From contig NZ_FOVT01000018.1 of the NCBI RefSeq assembly GCF_900115245.1, forward strand, positions 49,808 to 113,807: a DNA stretch of 64,000 nucleotides, in the 5' to 3' direction. Below, one piece after another: positions 15,316 through 23,796 of the stretch. The notes under the pieces are model-generated. The model had not been told where the DNA came from, did not search any database, and saw only the letters and a list, made by a program, of their open reading frames with translations. The position numbers and the translations under genes were made by a program. How positions within the stretch are numbered: the first letter of the stretch is position 1; every line of letters starts with the position of its first letter. This DNA is from Mesorhizobium sp. NFR06 (GTDB lineage: Bacteria > Pseudomonadota > Alphaproteobacteria > Rhizobiales > Rhizobiaceae).

Positions 15316-16818
15316 CTAGCCAGGCGCCTTGAGCGGCGCGCGCCGCTTTAGCCATCCCGAAAGCTTCTCCATCTGCGCGGCGAAGGACAAAAGCGTCTCC
15401 TCGTCGCCGGGCCGGCCGGCCGCCTGGATGCCGAGCGGCAGGCCGTCCGCCGTGACATGCATCGGCAGCGCGATCGAGGGCTGGCCGCTGACATTCTGGA
15501 TCGCCGGCCAGGGGGTGAACCACAGGCTCTTGTCCATCAGCTGGCCGAACAGCGCCTTGACCTTGAGCAGGCGGGTGAGATGCAATTTGTCGAGCAGGTT
15601 CTCGAGGAACTCGTCGGCGCCCTTCGGGTCCATCGAGCCGCAGGCCAGAGGCGGATGCGCGATGATCGGCATCAGCACGGCGTCGTAGCGGGCGGTCTCT
15701 TCGATCAGTCGCCGCGCCGTGGCGTTGAGCCGCTGCACGCCGTCATAGACCTCGCCGGCGGACAACATTTCACCCAGCCGGCTGAGCACGCGCGTCGCGC
15801 GCTCGACGTCGCCGGTCACCGAGCGGCCGACGCGCTTCGCCTCGGCCCGCATCGTGCCGGCAACGGCGGAAGCGACCGTCTTGCAGAAATCGGCAACGAA
15901 GTCGCGGCCGATGAAGGGCAGGTCGACCTCCTCCACCGTGTGTCCACCTTCGCGCGCCAGCGCCACCGCGCCGTCGAGCGCCGCATTCGTCTCCGCCGAG
16001 ATCGGCAGGCCGAGCGGCGATTTGCGGTAGACGGCGAGGCTGAGCTTGCCGGGATCGCGCGCCGCGGCGACCGCGAAGAAACCTTTCGGCGCCCGCGCCG
16101 CATAGGGCGACAGCCGATCGGCGCCATGGGTGAGGTCGAGCAGCAGTGCGGTATCGCGCACCGAGCGGCTGACGGCGTGGTCGACGACCATGCCGTACCA
16201 GCTTTCGCTGACGAGCGGCGTCAGCGGCACGCGGCCGCGCGAGGTCTTCAGGCCCACCAGCCCGCTGCACGCGGAAGGCACCCGGATCGAGCCGCCGCCG
16301 TCGGAAGCGTGCGCGGCCGGCATCACGCCCGCCGCCACCAGCGCTGCGGAGCCACCAGACGATCCGCCGGTGGTGTGGCCGGTGTTCCAGGGGTTGCGGG
16401 TGATGCCGAAGCGAGCGGACTCCGTCATCAGCCGCAGCCCGTGCTCGGGCGAGGTGCTGGTGACGATCGGGATCAGGCCCGCGGCCAGATAGCGCTCGAC
16501 CATCACCGAGTTGAAATCGGCCGTGAAAGGCGGAATGCGGCTGCCGCCATGGATCGGCACGCCTTTGATGCCGATGCCTAGATCCTTGAGCGCGAACGGC
16601 ACGCCGGCCAGCGCCAGCGTGCGGTCTATCGTTTTCGCCCGCTGCCGCGCCGTCTCATAGAGCGGCGTGGCTATGGCGTTGATGTCCGGCCGCGTCGCCT
16701 CGGCCCGCGCGATCGCCGCGTCGACCAGTTCCTGCGGCGAAACCTCGCCCCGATGCACGAATTCGGCAAGGCCGGTCGCATCCTGTTCCCAAAGCAAGCG
16801 CTCAACCGACATCCGCAT
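15316..16818 (-). CDS. Amidase (amidase-signature family)
   Basis: This 500-residue hydrolase has the amidase-signature serine-rich core GGSSGGSAALVAAGVMP. The Ser-cisSer-Lys triad is supplied by FALKDL (lysine, about residue 77) and the two serines of GGSSGGS and DGGGSIR. The substrate is an amide or a short acyl or aryl amide. The family also includes GatA, but the flanking sequence and the absence of gatB/gatC argue against a GatA role. The start used is MRMSVERLLWEQ at 16818, and MSVERLL is two codons later. It precedes argB on the same strand and the spacing allows co-transcription. Confidence 0.9.
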   Translation of the reverse strand: MRMSVERLLWEQDATGLAEFVHRGEVSPQELVDAAIARAEATRPDINAIATPLYETARQRAKTIDRTLALAGVPFALKDLGIGIKGVPIHGGSRIPPFTADFNSVMVERYLAAGLIPIVTSTSPEHGLRLMTESARFGITRNPWNTGHTTGGSSGGSAALVAAGVMPAAHASDGGGSIRVPSACSGLVGLKTSRGRVPLTPLVSESWYGMVVDHAVSRSVRDTALLLDLTHGADRLSPYAARAPKGFFAVAAARDPGKLSLAVYRKSPLGLPISAETNAALDGAVALAREGGHTVEEVDLPFIGRDFVADFCKTVASAVAGTMRAEAKRVGRSVTGDVERATRVLSRLGEMLSAGEVYDGVQRLNATARRLIEETARYDAVLMPIIAHPPLACGSMDPKGADEFLENLLDKLHLTRLLKVKALFGQLMDKSLWFTPWPAIQNVSGQPSIALPMHVTADGLPLGIQAAGRPGDEETLLSFAAQMEKLSGWLKRRAPLKAPG

Positions 16819-16962
16819 CCCCGATTTTGGGCGAGGCTAGCGGTGCCCGGTTTGCTTGGCAACGACGCAGTTGCCGATTGCGCCGGATCGGCTCGCAACC
16901 TCTTGGTGGACGACGTTGGCGCCGCTCGTTGCAAATAAATCGCAATCTTCTAATTTGCCTGC

Positions 16963-17502
16963 ATGGCGCCGCAGGACATCAGCAAGCTGATCGTCCGGAC
17001 TTCGATGAAGGACCGGGCTGCGTTCGATCTGCTCTACAAGCAGACCAGCGCGAAACTTTTCGGCGTCTGCCTCCGTGTATTGAAAGACAGGGGAGATGCG
17101 GAAGAAGCGCTGCAGGAGGTCTTCGTCAAAATCTGGACGAAGGCGGATCGCTTCGCGGTATCCGATCTGAGTCCGATTTCATGGCTGGTGGCCATTGCGC
17201 GCAACCATGCGATCGATCGCATCCGGGCGCGGCGCGGTCCTTCCGCCAACATCGACACAGCCCTCGACGTCGCTGATCCGACGCCGGGACCCGAGGCCAT
17301 GGCTGTGGCGGGCGGCGAGACCGAACGCATCTACCATTGCCTCGACGAATTGGAAAAAGACCGGGCGGCGGCCGTCCGGGGCGCCTATCTGAGCGGCGAA
17401 AGTTATGCCGAGCTGGCGGAGCGCTTCAAGGTTCCGCTGAACACCATGCGGACTTGGCTGCGCCGAAGCCTGCTCAAGCTGAGGGAATGTCTGGAAAGAT
17501 GA
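16963..17502 (+). CDS. ECF RNA polymerase sigma factor (SigK/RskA-type module)
   Basis: This 179-residue sigma-70 family protein has only regions 2 and 4. Region 2 is seen as FDLLYKQTSAKLFGVCLRVL and DAEEALQEVFVKIW, the linker is proline-rich, and region 4 contains YLSGESYAELAERF and TMRTWLRRSLLKLRECL. Its stop overlaps the start of the anti-sigma gene (ATGA at 17499-17502), so the two are translationally coupled. The sigma/RskA/fasciclin/MsrB gene set resembles the mycobacterial SigK system. It is probably held inactive at the membrane by the anti-sigma factor and likely activates its own operon. The signal may be redox. Confidence 0.93.
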   Translation: MAPQDISKLIVRTSMKDRAAFDLLYKQTSAKLFGVCLRVLKDRGDAEEALQEVFVKIWTKADRFAVSDLSPISWLVAIARNHAIDRIRARRGPSANIDTALDVADPTPGPEAMAVAGGETERIYHCLDELEKDRAAAVRGAYLSGESYAELAERFKVPLNTMRTWLRRSLLKLRECLER

Positions 17503-18221
17503 CGCTGGCGGAAGACAATGGACCGGAACGTGGAGGCGACGACCTGCTCGCCGCCGAATACGTTCTCGGCGTCCTGGCCGCCGACGAACGCCAGATCGCA
17601 TCCCGCCGCATCGATGCGGACACGGCATTCGCCCGACTGGTCGATGCCTGGGAGGTCAACTTTGCGCCGATGGCTGTCGCCTATGCCGCGGTCGAGCCGC
17701 CGGCTTCGGTCAAGGCGGCGATCGACCGCCGCCTGTTCGCATCGTCCGCATCGACGTCCACGGCGCGCGGCGGCGGCCTGTGGGTGAGCCTTGCCTTCTG
17801 GCGCGGTCTTGCCGCGGCCGCGATTGCCGCGTTGGCCGTGTACGTCGCCCTGCCCTACGTCAATCCACCGGCGCCGCAGCCCGAGACCAGGCTGGTCGCC
17901 TCGCTCGGCGCCGACAACAGCAACGTCAAATACCTCGCCGTCTATGATGCGGCCCGCCACGAGGTCGGCCTGTCGCTGGTTTCCGGCGATCATGGCGCCG
18001 GCAAGGACTTCGAGCTGTGGATGATCGAAGGCAAGAACGCGCCGGTCTCGATGGGTGTCATCCCCGCCGGCCAGACCGCCCGCATGGCGGTTACGCCGGC
18101 CCTCCAGGGGAAGCTCGCGCAGGGCGCCGTGCTCGCCGTCAGCCTCGAGCCGGCCGGCGGGTCGCCGACCGGCCAGCCGACCGGTCCGGTCGTCGCCGCG
18201 GGTGACCTGAAGGGTATCTGA
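17499..18221 (+). CDS. RskA-type anti-sigma factor
   Basis: This 240-residue protein starts at the ATG within the ATGA overlap at 17499, with a GGAAAG ribosome site. The N-terminal cytoplasmic part (LLAAEYVLGVLAADER, about residues 15-30) is the sigma-binding domain. A single membrane helix (about 87-108, LAAAAIAALAVYVALPYV) follows. The rest is an extracytoplasmic RskA C-terminal domain with DFELWMIEGKNAPVSMGVIP. It is expected to sequester the upstream sigma factor until the periplasmic domain senses a signal. An in-frame ATG at 17487 is also possible. The tail has proline/glycine-rich low complexity (PAGGSPTGQPTGP). Confidence 0.92.
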   Translation: MTLAEDNGPERGGDDLLAAEYVLGVLAADERQIASRRIDADTAFARLVDAWEVNFAPMAVAYAAVEPPASVKAAIDRRLFASSASTSTARGGGLWVSLAFWRGLAAAAIAALAVYVALPYVNPPAPQPETRLVASLGADNSNVKYLAVYDAARHEVGLSLVSGDHGAGKDFELWMIEGKNAPVSMGVIPAGQTARMAVTPALQGKLAQGAVLAVSLEPAGGSPTGQPTGPVVAAGDLKGI

Positions 18222-18431
18222 TTGCATCCAGCGAGTTTTTCTCGAAGATTGATCGAAGTCTATCTGCTACCCTTGGCTAGCGGGAGAGGTCTGGCGTCGC
18301 TATATACGGCGGAGGAAAAAATAAAGCGAGAACACAAAAAACTCGCGACGCCCGTGAAACTAACTTTTCCTCGCCACGTATCTCCTGGCGTTCCCAAAGA
18401 CGGGAAAAACAACCCAAGGAGATTGACACCC

Positions 18432-18989
18432 ATGCGTAAATTCGCCACCCTTTTGCTTGCCGCCTCGATCGGCCTTTCCGCGCTTGGCGCCGTTGCCTAT
18501 GCTGCCAATCCGATGGTCGGCGGCGCGCCGATGTATGCCAAGAAGAACATCATCGAGAATGCCGTCAATTCGAAGGACCACACCACGCTTGTCGCTGCGG
18601 TCAAGGCCGCCGGCCTGGTCGATACTTTGCAGGGCGCCGGTCCGTTCACCGTCTTCGCGCCGACCAACGAAGCCTTCGCCGCGCTGCCGGCCGGCACGGT
18701 CGACACGCTGCTCAAGCCTGAGAACAAGGACAAGCTGACCAAGATCCTCACCTGCCATGTCATCGCCGCCAAGGCGCTGGCCGCCGACGTCGCCAAGATG
18801 GCCAAGGCCGATGGCGGCGCCCACCAGGTCAAGACGGTAGGCGGCTGCGAACTGACGCTGAAGGCGGAGAAGGGCAAGGTCACCGTCACCGACGAGAACG
18901 GCAATGTCGCGCACGTCACCATCGCCGACGTCCGCCAGTCGAACGGCGTCATCCACGTCATCGACAAGGTTCTCTTGCCGAAGATGTAA
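18432..18989 (+). CDS. Fasciclin (FAS1) domain secreted protein
   Basis: The protein has a signal peptide (residues 1-23, ending AVAYAA) and a single FAS1 domain with the H1 motif FTVFAPTNEAFAALP and the H2-like block NGVIHVIDKVLLP. It is 185 residues with AAGGAG before the ATG. FAS1 proteins are secreted or cell-surface adhesion-like modules. Homologous FAS1 proteins (MPT70/MPT83) are the classic regulon of mycobacterial SigK/RskA, which strongly suggests this is a target of the adjacent sigma factor. The 210-base gap upstream gives room for a sigma-dependent promoter, but I could not assign its hexamers. Confidence 0.93.
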   Translation: MRKFATLLLAASIGLSALGAVAYAANPMVGGAPMYAKKNIIENAVNSKDHTTLVAAVKAAGLVDTLQGAGPFTVFAPTNEAFAALPAGTVDTLLKPENKDKLTKILTCHVIAAKALAADVAKMAKADGGAHQVKTVGGCELTLKAEKGKVTVTDENGNVAHVTIADVRQSNGVIHVIDKVLLPKM

Positions 18990-19175
18990 CAAAGCGGGCC
19001 TGGCCGGCGAAGACATGGCTGAGCCGGCCGCATGATCCAAGATCCGCAACCGGCAAGCGTGTGCTCCGCGTTGTCCCGAAAAGGCGATGCGGAGCCGCAT
19101 CTTGAAAAGGCGTCACCGGCTTTTGATTTTCTGCTGGCGCCGCCAGCTGGCACAAATGCGCAGGAGGAAAAGATC

Positions 19176-19676
19176 ATGAACCGACGCGACTTTCTCTGGA
19201 CCGGCGCCGCCGCCAGCGCCTTGCTCGTCGGAACGGCGGCGTCGTTGCGCATTGACGCGAAGCCGGCGCTCGCGGCCGAGACCTTCGAGGTCGTCAAGAC
19301 CGATGCCGAATGGCACGCCATCCTTTCCGACGCCGCCTTCGACGTGCTGCGCAGGGAAGGCACCGAATATCCGGGCACCAGCCCGCTGCTCAACGAGCAC
19401 CGCAAGGGCATCTTCGCCTGCGCCGGCTGCGACCTGCCGGTCTATCCGTCGGAGACGAAGTTCGATTCCGGCACCGGCTGGCCGAGTTTCTGGCAAGAGA
19501 TTCCCAACTCCATTGGCAAGACCGTGGACCGGTCGCTCGGTATGGTGCGCACCGAAGTCCACTGCCGCCGTTGCGGCGGCCATCTCGGCCATGTCTTCGA
19601 CGACGGGCCGCCGCCGACCGGCCTACGCCATTGCATCAACGGCGTGGCGCTGAGCTTCAAGCCGGCCGCCGCCTGA
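19176..19676 (+). CDS. msrB: Peptide-methionine (R)-S-oxide reductase with Tat signal
   Basis: This enzyme reduces the R epimer of methionine sulfoxide in proteins. The mature part has the structural zinc site CAGC (C82, C85) and CRRCGGH (C130, C133), and the catalytic C153 in RHCINGVAL. The N-terminus MNRRDFLWTGAAASALL is a Tat signal, so the enzyme acts in the periplasm. I chose ATG 19176, which has AGGAGG upstream. Its position after the sigma/anti-sigma/fasciclin genes suggests one oxidative-stress regulon. How the periplasmic enzyme is re-reduced is unknown: no MsrP-type or thioredoxin gene is next to it. Confidence 0.95.
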   Translation: MNRRDFLWTGAAASALLVGTAASLRIDAKPALAAETFEVVKTDAEWHAILSDAAFDVLRREGTEYPGTSPLLNEHRKGIFACAGCDLPVYPSETKFDSGTGWPSFWQEIPNSIGKTVDRSLGMVRTEVHCRRCGGHLGHVFDDGPPPTGLRHCINGVALSFKPAAA

Positions 19677-19705
19677 GACAGCACCCAGTCTTTTTTTGAA
19701 AAGAA

Positions 19706-19739
19706 TGACCCCGGGAATCGTCGCCGATTCCCGGGGTCA
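19706..19739. terminator. Hairpin between msrB and emrB
   Basis: A perfect 15-base-pair stem (TGACCCCGGGAATCG at 19706-19720 with its complement at 19725-19739) has a four-base loop. On the minus strand the hairpin follows the MFS gene and is succeeded by TTCTTTTC, so it is best read as that gene's terminator. The plus-strand side lacks a T tract. Confidence 0.75.
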
Positions 19740-19773
19740 CGCGTTGAGGAAGCCAGGCGGGGGTTCCGGCTCC

Positions 19774-21390
19774 TCAATGACCTCCGCCGCCACCGCCGCC
19801 CTGCTGGGCCGGCTTGTTGATGAACAGCACGAAGAACCCAAGCGAGGCGAACAGCACCGTCAGCATCATGAACACGTCCATGAAGGACAGCAGCGCCGCC
19901 TGCTGGTGGACCATGCCGGACAGTTTCGAGATCGCGGCGCTGGCGGCGTCGAGCCCCGCGGTCTGCTCGAAATTCTGCGTCATGTTCTGCACCTTGATCT
20001 GCGCCGCCTCGCTGCCCCACTGCACATGCTCGGAGAGCCGCGCATAGTGGAAGGCGTTGCGGTCGATCAGCACCGTGTTGATGATCGCCAGGCCGACGGC
20101 GCCGCCGAGGTTGCGGGTCAGGTTGAACAGGCCGGATGCATTCTTCAGCCGTTCCGGCGGCAAGGTGCCGAGCGCGATGTTGTTGATCGGCACCATGCAC
20201 AGCATCATCGAGCAGCCGCGCAGGATCTGCGGGATCAAGAGTTCATAGAAATCCCAGTCGGCGGTCAGATGCGTCATCCACCAGGTACCGGTGGCGAAGC
20301 CGAAGAAGCCGATCATCATCATCAGGCGCAAATCGATCTTGTTCGACAGGATGCCGGCAACGGGCGCCGTGAAGAACATCGCCAGGCCGCTGACGAACAG
20401 CGCCTCGCCGATCATCATCGAATCGTAGCCGCGGATGCGCCCCAGGAATACGGGGTAGAGATAGGTGAGCCCGTAAAGGCCGATGCCGACGACGAAGGAA
20501 AACAGCGAGCCGAACGCGAAGTTGACATTGCTGAACGCCCTGAGGTCGACGATCGGCTCCTCGGCGGTGAAGACGCGCCAGAAGAAGATGACGCCGCCGA
20601 TGGTCATGATCACGGCGCAGATGAACACCGCCTGTTCCTGCAGCCAGTCATGGTTCGGGCCTTCCTCCAGCACATATTCCATGCAGCCGAGGAAGGCGGC
20701 CATACCGATCAGGCCCCACCAGTCGAACTTTGAGAACAGTTTCAGGTTCGGCTTGTCGAAATCGATCAGCGACCAGGCCGCCGTCGCCACGAGTATGCCC
20801 GGCACGACGTTGATCAGGAACAGCCAGTGCCACGACATGGCGTGGCTTATATAGCCGCCGACGGTCGGGCCGATGGTCGGCGCCAGCGTCGCCACCAGGC
20901 CGATCATCGGCGAGACGACGGCCCGCCGCGACGGCGGAAAGATCGTGAAGGCCGCCGCGAAGACGCTGGGGATCATGCCGCCGCCGATGAAACCCTGGAT
21001 GGCGCGGTAGATGATCATCTGGTCGATGTTGGTGGCCGTCGCCGCAAGCGCGCTGGCCGCGGTGAAGCCGGCCGCCGAAATCGTGAACAGCACGCGCGTC
21101 GACAGCATGCGGCTGAGGAAGCCCGACAGCGGGATCATCACCACTTCGGCGATCAGATAGGCCGTCTGCACCCACGGGATCTCGTCCGAGCTGGCGCTGA
21201 GGCCCGCCTGGATCTCGGCCAGCGAGGCCGAGACGATCTGGATATCCAGGATCGCCATGAACATGCCGAACACCATCGCCAGGAAGGCGATGACGCGACG
21301 CACCGGCATATGGTCGGCGGGCAGGGCCGGCGCGGCAGCAGCTGCCGGACGTCCCGGCGCTGATCCTGCGGTGATGGTTGCGGTTGCCAT
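19774..21390 (-). CDS. DHA2 family multidrug MFS efflux permease, EmrB-like
   Basis: This is a 538-residue, 14-helix drug:proton antiporter of the DHA2 branch. It has the early motif MAILDIQIVSASLAEI, the motif C-like GLVATLAPTIGPTVGGYI, and ends in a glycine-rich tail (QQGGGGGGGH). With the adjacent HlyD-type adaptor and a TolC-type outer channel encoded elsewhere, it would export toxic compounds from the cytosol across both membranes. The adaptor gene lies 121 bases upstream on the same strand. A TetR regulator is divergent from them. Substrate range is not predictable from sequence. Confidence 0.94.
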   Translation of the reverse strand: MATATITAGSAPGRPAAAAAPALPADHMPVRRVIAFLAMVFGMFMAILDIQIVSASLAEIQAGLSASSDEIPWVQTAYLIAEVVMIPLSGFLSRMLSTRVLFTISAAGFTAASALAATATNIDQMIIYRAIQGFIGGGMIPSVFAAAFTIFPPSRRAVVSPMIGLVATLAPTIGPTVGGYISHAMSWHWLFLINVVPGILVATAAWSLIDFDKPNLKLFSKFDWWGLIGMAAFLGCMEYVLEEGPNHDWLQEQAVFICAVIMTIGGVIFFWRVFTAEEPIVDLRAFSNVNFAFGSLFSFVVGIGLYGLTYLYPVFLGRIRGYDSMMIGEALFVSGLAMFFTAPVAGILSNKIDLRLMMMIGFFGFATGTWWMTHLTADWDFYELLIPQILRGCSMMLCMVPINNIALGTLPPERLKNASGLFNLTRNLGGAVGLAIINTVLIDRNAFHYARLSEHVQWGSEAAQIKVQNMTQNFEQTAGLDAASAAISKLSGMVHQQAALLSFMDVFMMLTVLFASLGFFVLFINKPAQQGGGGGGGH

Positions 21391-21511
21391 GTCATGGCCT
21401 CCCTAAGCAATTTTCAGGACAAGCGCGTGGCGGTCCCGAATTGCGTCGAAACGGATAAGGCAGGCTGGGCGGCCCGGCGCTCACGTGGCCACCGAGCCGC
21501 CCCCCAATTTC

Positions 21512-22705
21512 CTAGTTGATCGTCGCAGCGGGCGCGGTGCGGCTGTCGACCGCGACCACGACGCTCAGGCCGGCGCGCAGCTTGCCGGTCTTCAGCACGT
21601 CGGCCGGCACGTCGATGCGCACGGGCACGCGCTGCACCACCTTGGTGAAGTTGCCGGTGGCGTTTTCCGGCGGCAGCAGCGAGAACACCGCGCCGGAAGC
21701 CGGCGCCAGCGAAGACACCGTGCCTTCGAAGCTCTGGTCGTCGATGGCGTCGACCGTGATGCGGACCTTCTCGCCGGGCACCATCCGGCCGAGCTGCGTC
21801 TCCTTGAAGTTGCCGACGATGTAGAGCTTGTCCATCGGCACGACGACGGCGAGCTTCTGGCCGGGGCTGACGAGGTCGCCCTGTTCGACCGAGCGGTTGC
21901 CGACGACGCCGTCATAGGGCGCCTTGAGCACGGTGAAGGACAGGTCGCGCTGGGCCTTGTCGCGGGTCAGCTGCAGCGAGGCGAGCGTCGATGCCGATTC
22001 CGTCCGCTGGGCTTCCAGCACGCCGATATTGGCCTGCGCGGCTGCAATCTGCGCGTCCGCGCCGACGAGAGCGGCCTTGGCCTGGTCGAGCGCCGTCTGC
22101 GCGTCGTCGAGCTGCGCCTGCGTGCCGACATGGGTCTTGACCAGCTGTGCGGCACGCACCTGGGCGCGGCCGGCATTGTCGGCGGCGGCCTGATCGGCAA
22201 CCTTCTGCGCTTGCGCCTGCTGCAGCGAAGCCTGGGCAGCCTTGGTCTGCGCGTCGATGCGGTCGAGCGTCTTGTTCAACGTGGCGATCTGCGCCTCGGC
22301 CTGGGCGACGGCGATCTTGTAGTCGCCGTTGTCGATGACGAACAGCGGATCGCCGGCTTTGACCTGCTGGTTCTCGCTCACCAGGACCTTGTCGATGTAA
22401 CCGGATATTTTCGGCGACACGAACGACATGTCGGCCTGGACATAAGCATCGTCAGTGGAGATCATGAAGCGGCCGTCGGCCCAGTAGTTGTAGCCATACC
22501 AGGAGCCGGCGCCGAGGAGGGCCAGGCCAATGATCGGCAACAGCAGCGAGCGCACCGAGCGCTTCTTCCTGGCCGGTGCTTCGGCCGCGGGCGGCGCGAC
22601 CGGGGTGGCGGGCTGGACAGGAACTTCCGGGGCTTCGGTCGAGGGCTGGACCTTGGCGTTTGGAAACGTACGGACTTCGGCGGTGGCGGGCGCATTCGAG
22701 GACAT
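21512..22705 (-). CDS. HlyD/EmrA-type periplasmic adaptor (membrane fusion protein)
   Basis: This is a 397-residue adaptor with a cytosolic proline/alanine-rich tail, one membrane helix (about 50-70) and the ISTDDAYVQADMSFVSPKISG motif region typical of EmrA. It then has a barrel-sandwich domain split by a long coiled coil (about 130-250, rich in AEAQI and KAAQASLQQAQAQK) and a beta-barrel with VPMDKLYIVGNFKETQL. It links the MFS pump to an outer-membrane channel. The gene starts 133 bases from the TetR start, and the intergenic region holds two palindromic operators. It is expected to be de-repressed by the pump's substrates. Confidence 0.94.
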   Translation of the reverse strand: MSSNAPATAEVRTFPNAKVQPSTEAPEVPVQPATPVAPPAAEAPARKKRSVRSLLLPIIGLALLGAGSWYGYNYWADGRFMISTDDAYVQADMSFVSPKISGYIDKVLVSENQQVKAGDPLFVIDNGDYKIAVAQAEAQIATLNKTLDRIDAQTKAAQASLQQAQAQKVADQAAADNAGRAQVRAAQLVKTHVGTQAQLDDAQTALDQAKAALVGADAQIAAAQANIGVLEAQRTESASTLASLQLTRDKAQRDLSFTVLKAPYDGVVGNRSVEQGDLVSPGQKLAVVVPMDKLYIVGNFKETQLGRMVPGEKVRITVDAIDDQSFEGTVSSLAPASGAVFSLLPPENATGNFTKVVQRVPVRIDVPADVLKTGKLRAGLSVVVAVDSRTAPAATIN

Positions 22706-22732
22706 GATGATCTCTCTGGATTGTCAGTCAGA

Positions 22733-22814
22733 CTGAACCGTTCGGTTCGAATTGAAGATTGACATAGCGCGGAAAGAGGCCCATATCAAGAGGAAATCGA
22801 ACCGAGTGGTTCGA
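22733..22814. promoter_or_regulatory. Paired TetR operators between emrA-like gene and tetR
   Basis: An 18-base palindrome TCGAACC-N4-GGTTCGA lies at 22797-22814. A second copy with a two-base change in the left end (CTGAACC-N4-GGTTCGA) lies at 22733-22750. Their centres are 64 bases apart, one near each divergent gene start. This fits simultaneous repression of the pump operon and autoregulation by the adjacent TetR protein. Confidence 0.75.
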
Positions 22815-22838
22815 AATATTTTCTAGGGAATGACGTCC

Positions 22839-23537
22839 ATGGTCGACACGACAGCCGATAGCGATCTGCTCGACTTACGCAAAGGCCGTCCGGCGGCCGG
22901 GCAGGATCCTGTCAAACGGGCCCAGATCATCGAGGGCGCCCGCCGCGTCTTTATTGACAAGGGGTTCGAAGCAGCCTCGATGAACGACATCACCCGCGAG
23001 GCCGGCGTCTCCAAGGGCACGATCTACGTCTATTTCCAAAACAAGGAAGAGCTCTTCGAGGCGCTGATCGAGGAAGAGCGCGGCACCATCTTCAAGAACA
23101 TGTATGAGGTGCTCGACCACTTCGAGGACCTGCGCAAGACGCTGGTGAAGTTCGGCACCGTGCTCTCGGCCAAGATCACCTCCGTCAAGGTCATCCAGGC
23201 GCAGCGCACCGTGGTCGGCGCCTCCGACCGGATTCCCGAACTTGGCGCGCGCTTCTACGAGCGCGGTCCGAAGCGCGGTCATGACAAGGTCATGGCATTC
23301 CTCAATGAAGCCGTCGAGCGTGGCCTGCTTCAGATCGACGACGTCGATCTCGCCGCCTATCAGTTCACGGAACTTTGTCTGGCCGGCCTGTTCCGCCAGT
23401 GTATCTTTTCCTATCGCACCAAGGCGCCGAGCCTGGCCGAGATCGAGCACATCGTGACATCCGGCGTCGATGTGTTTCTCAAGGCCTACGGGACGGAGAA
23501 GTTCTTCGCCGAGGACAACGCTTTGAAATCGGCCTGA
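22839..23537 (+). CDS. TetR/AcrR family transcriptional regulator
   Basis: This 232-residue regulator has an N-terminal helix-turn-helix (RAQIIEGARRVFIDKGF, then MNDITREAGVSKGTIYVYF) and a larger C-terminal ligand domain. The ATG at 22839 is preferred because AGGGA lies nine bases upstream. The ATG at 22830 would sit directly against that site. It diverges from the EmrAB-type pump operon and probably represses it through the two palindromes in the gap. Ligand unknown, likely a pump substrate. Confidence 0.92.
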   Translation: MVDTTADSDLLDLRKGRPAAGQDPVKRAQIIEGARRVFIDKGFEAASMNDITREAGVSKGTIYVYFQNKEELFEALIEEERGTIFKNMYEVLDHFEDLRKTLVKFGTVLSAKITSVKVIQAQRTVVGASDRIPELGARFYERGPKRGHDKVMAFLNEAVERGLLQIDDVDLAAYQFTELCLAGLFRQCIFSYRTKAPSLAEIEHIVTSGVDVFLKAYGTEKFFAEDNALKSA

Positions 23538-23606
23538 TCGCCTGAGCACGCGGAGCGTATGGGGCGAGCCTGAAAGGCCGCGACGCGTCTCCTTCTCCTT
23601 ACCCTG

Positions 23607-23677
23607 ACGCAATTTCCGGACGCGTGGCTCTACGGCGAAGTCACCGAACTCAACCGCTCGCGCGTTTCTGGGATTGC
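23607..23677. repeat. Dispersed intergenic repeat, family A copy 2 (reversed, decayed)
   Basis: Read on the minus strand this segment matches the copies at 11928-12010 and 58996-59065. It runs from ACGCAATTTCCGGACG through CTACGGCGAAGTC and CTCAACCGCT to a GGGATTGC end. It has several substitutions and a single inner unit. The rest of the 23538-23796 gap shows no gene. Confidence 0.6.
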
Positions 23678-23796
23678 TCAAGAGCTCCGTCGGCGCGGTC
23701 GACGTCGCGAAGCCGTTTGCCGGCGGCCCCACTCAAAACGCCGATCGGCACCATCCGGCAGGCGCTGTCGGAAGGACCTGTTAACCATCGGTTCCT

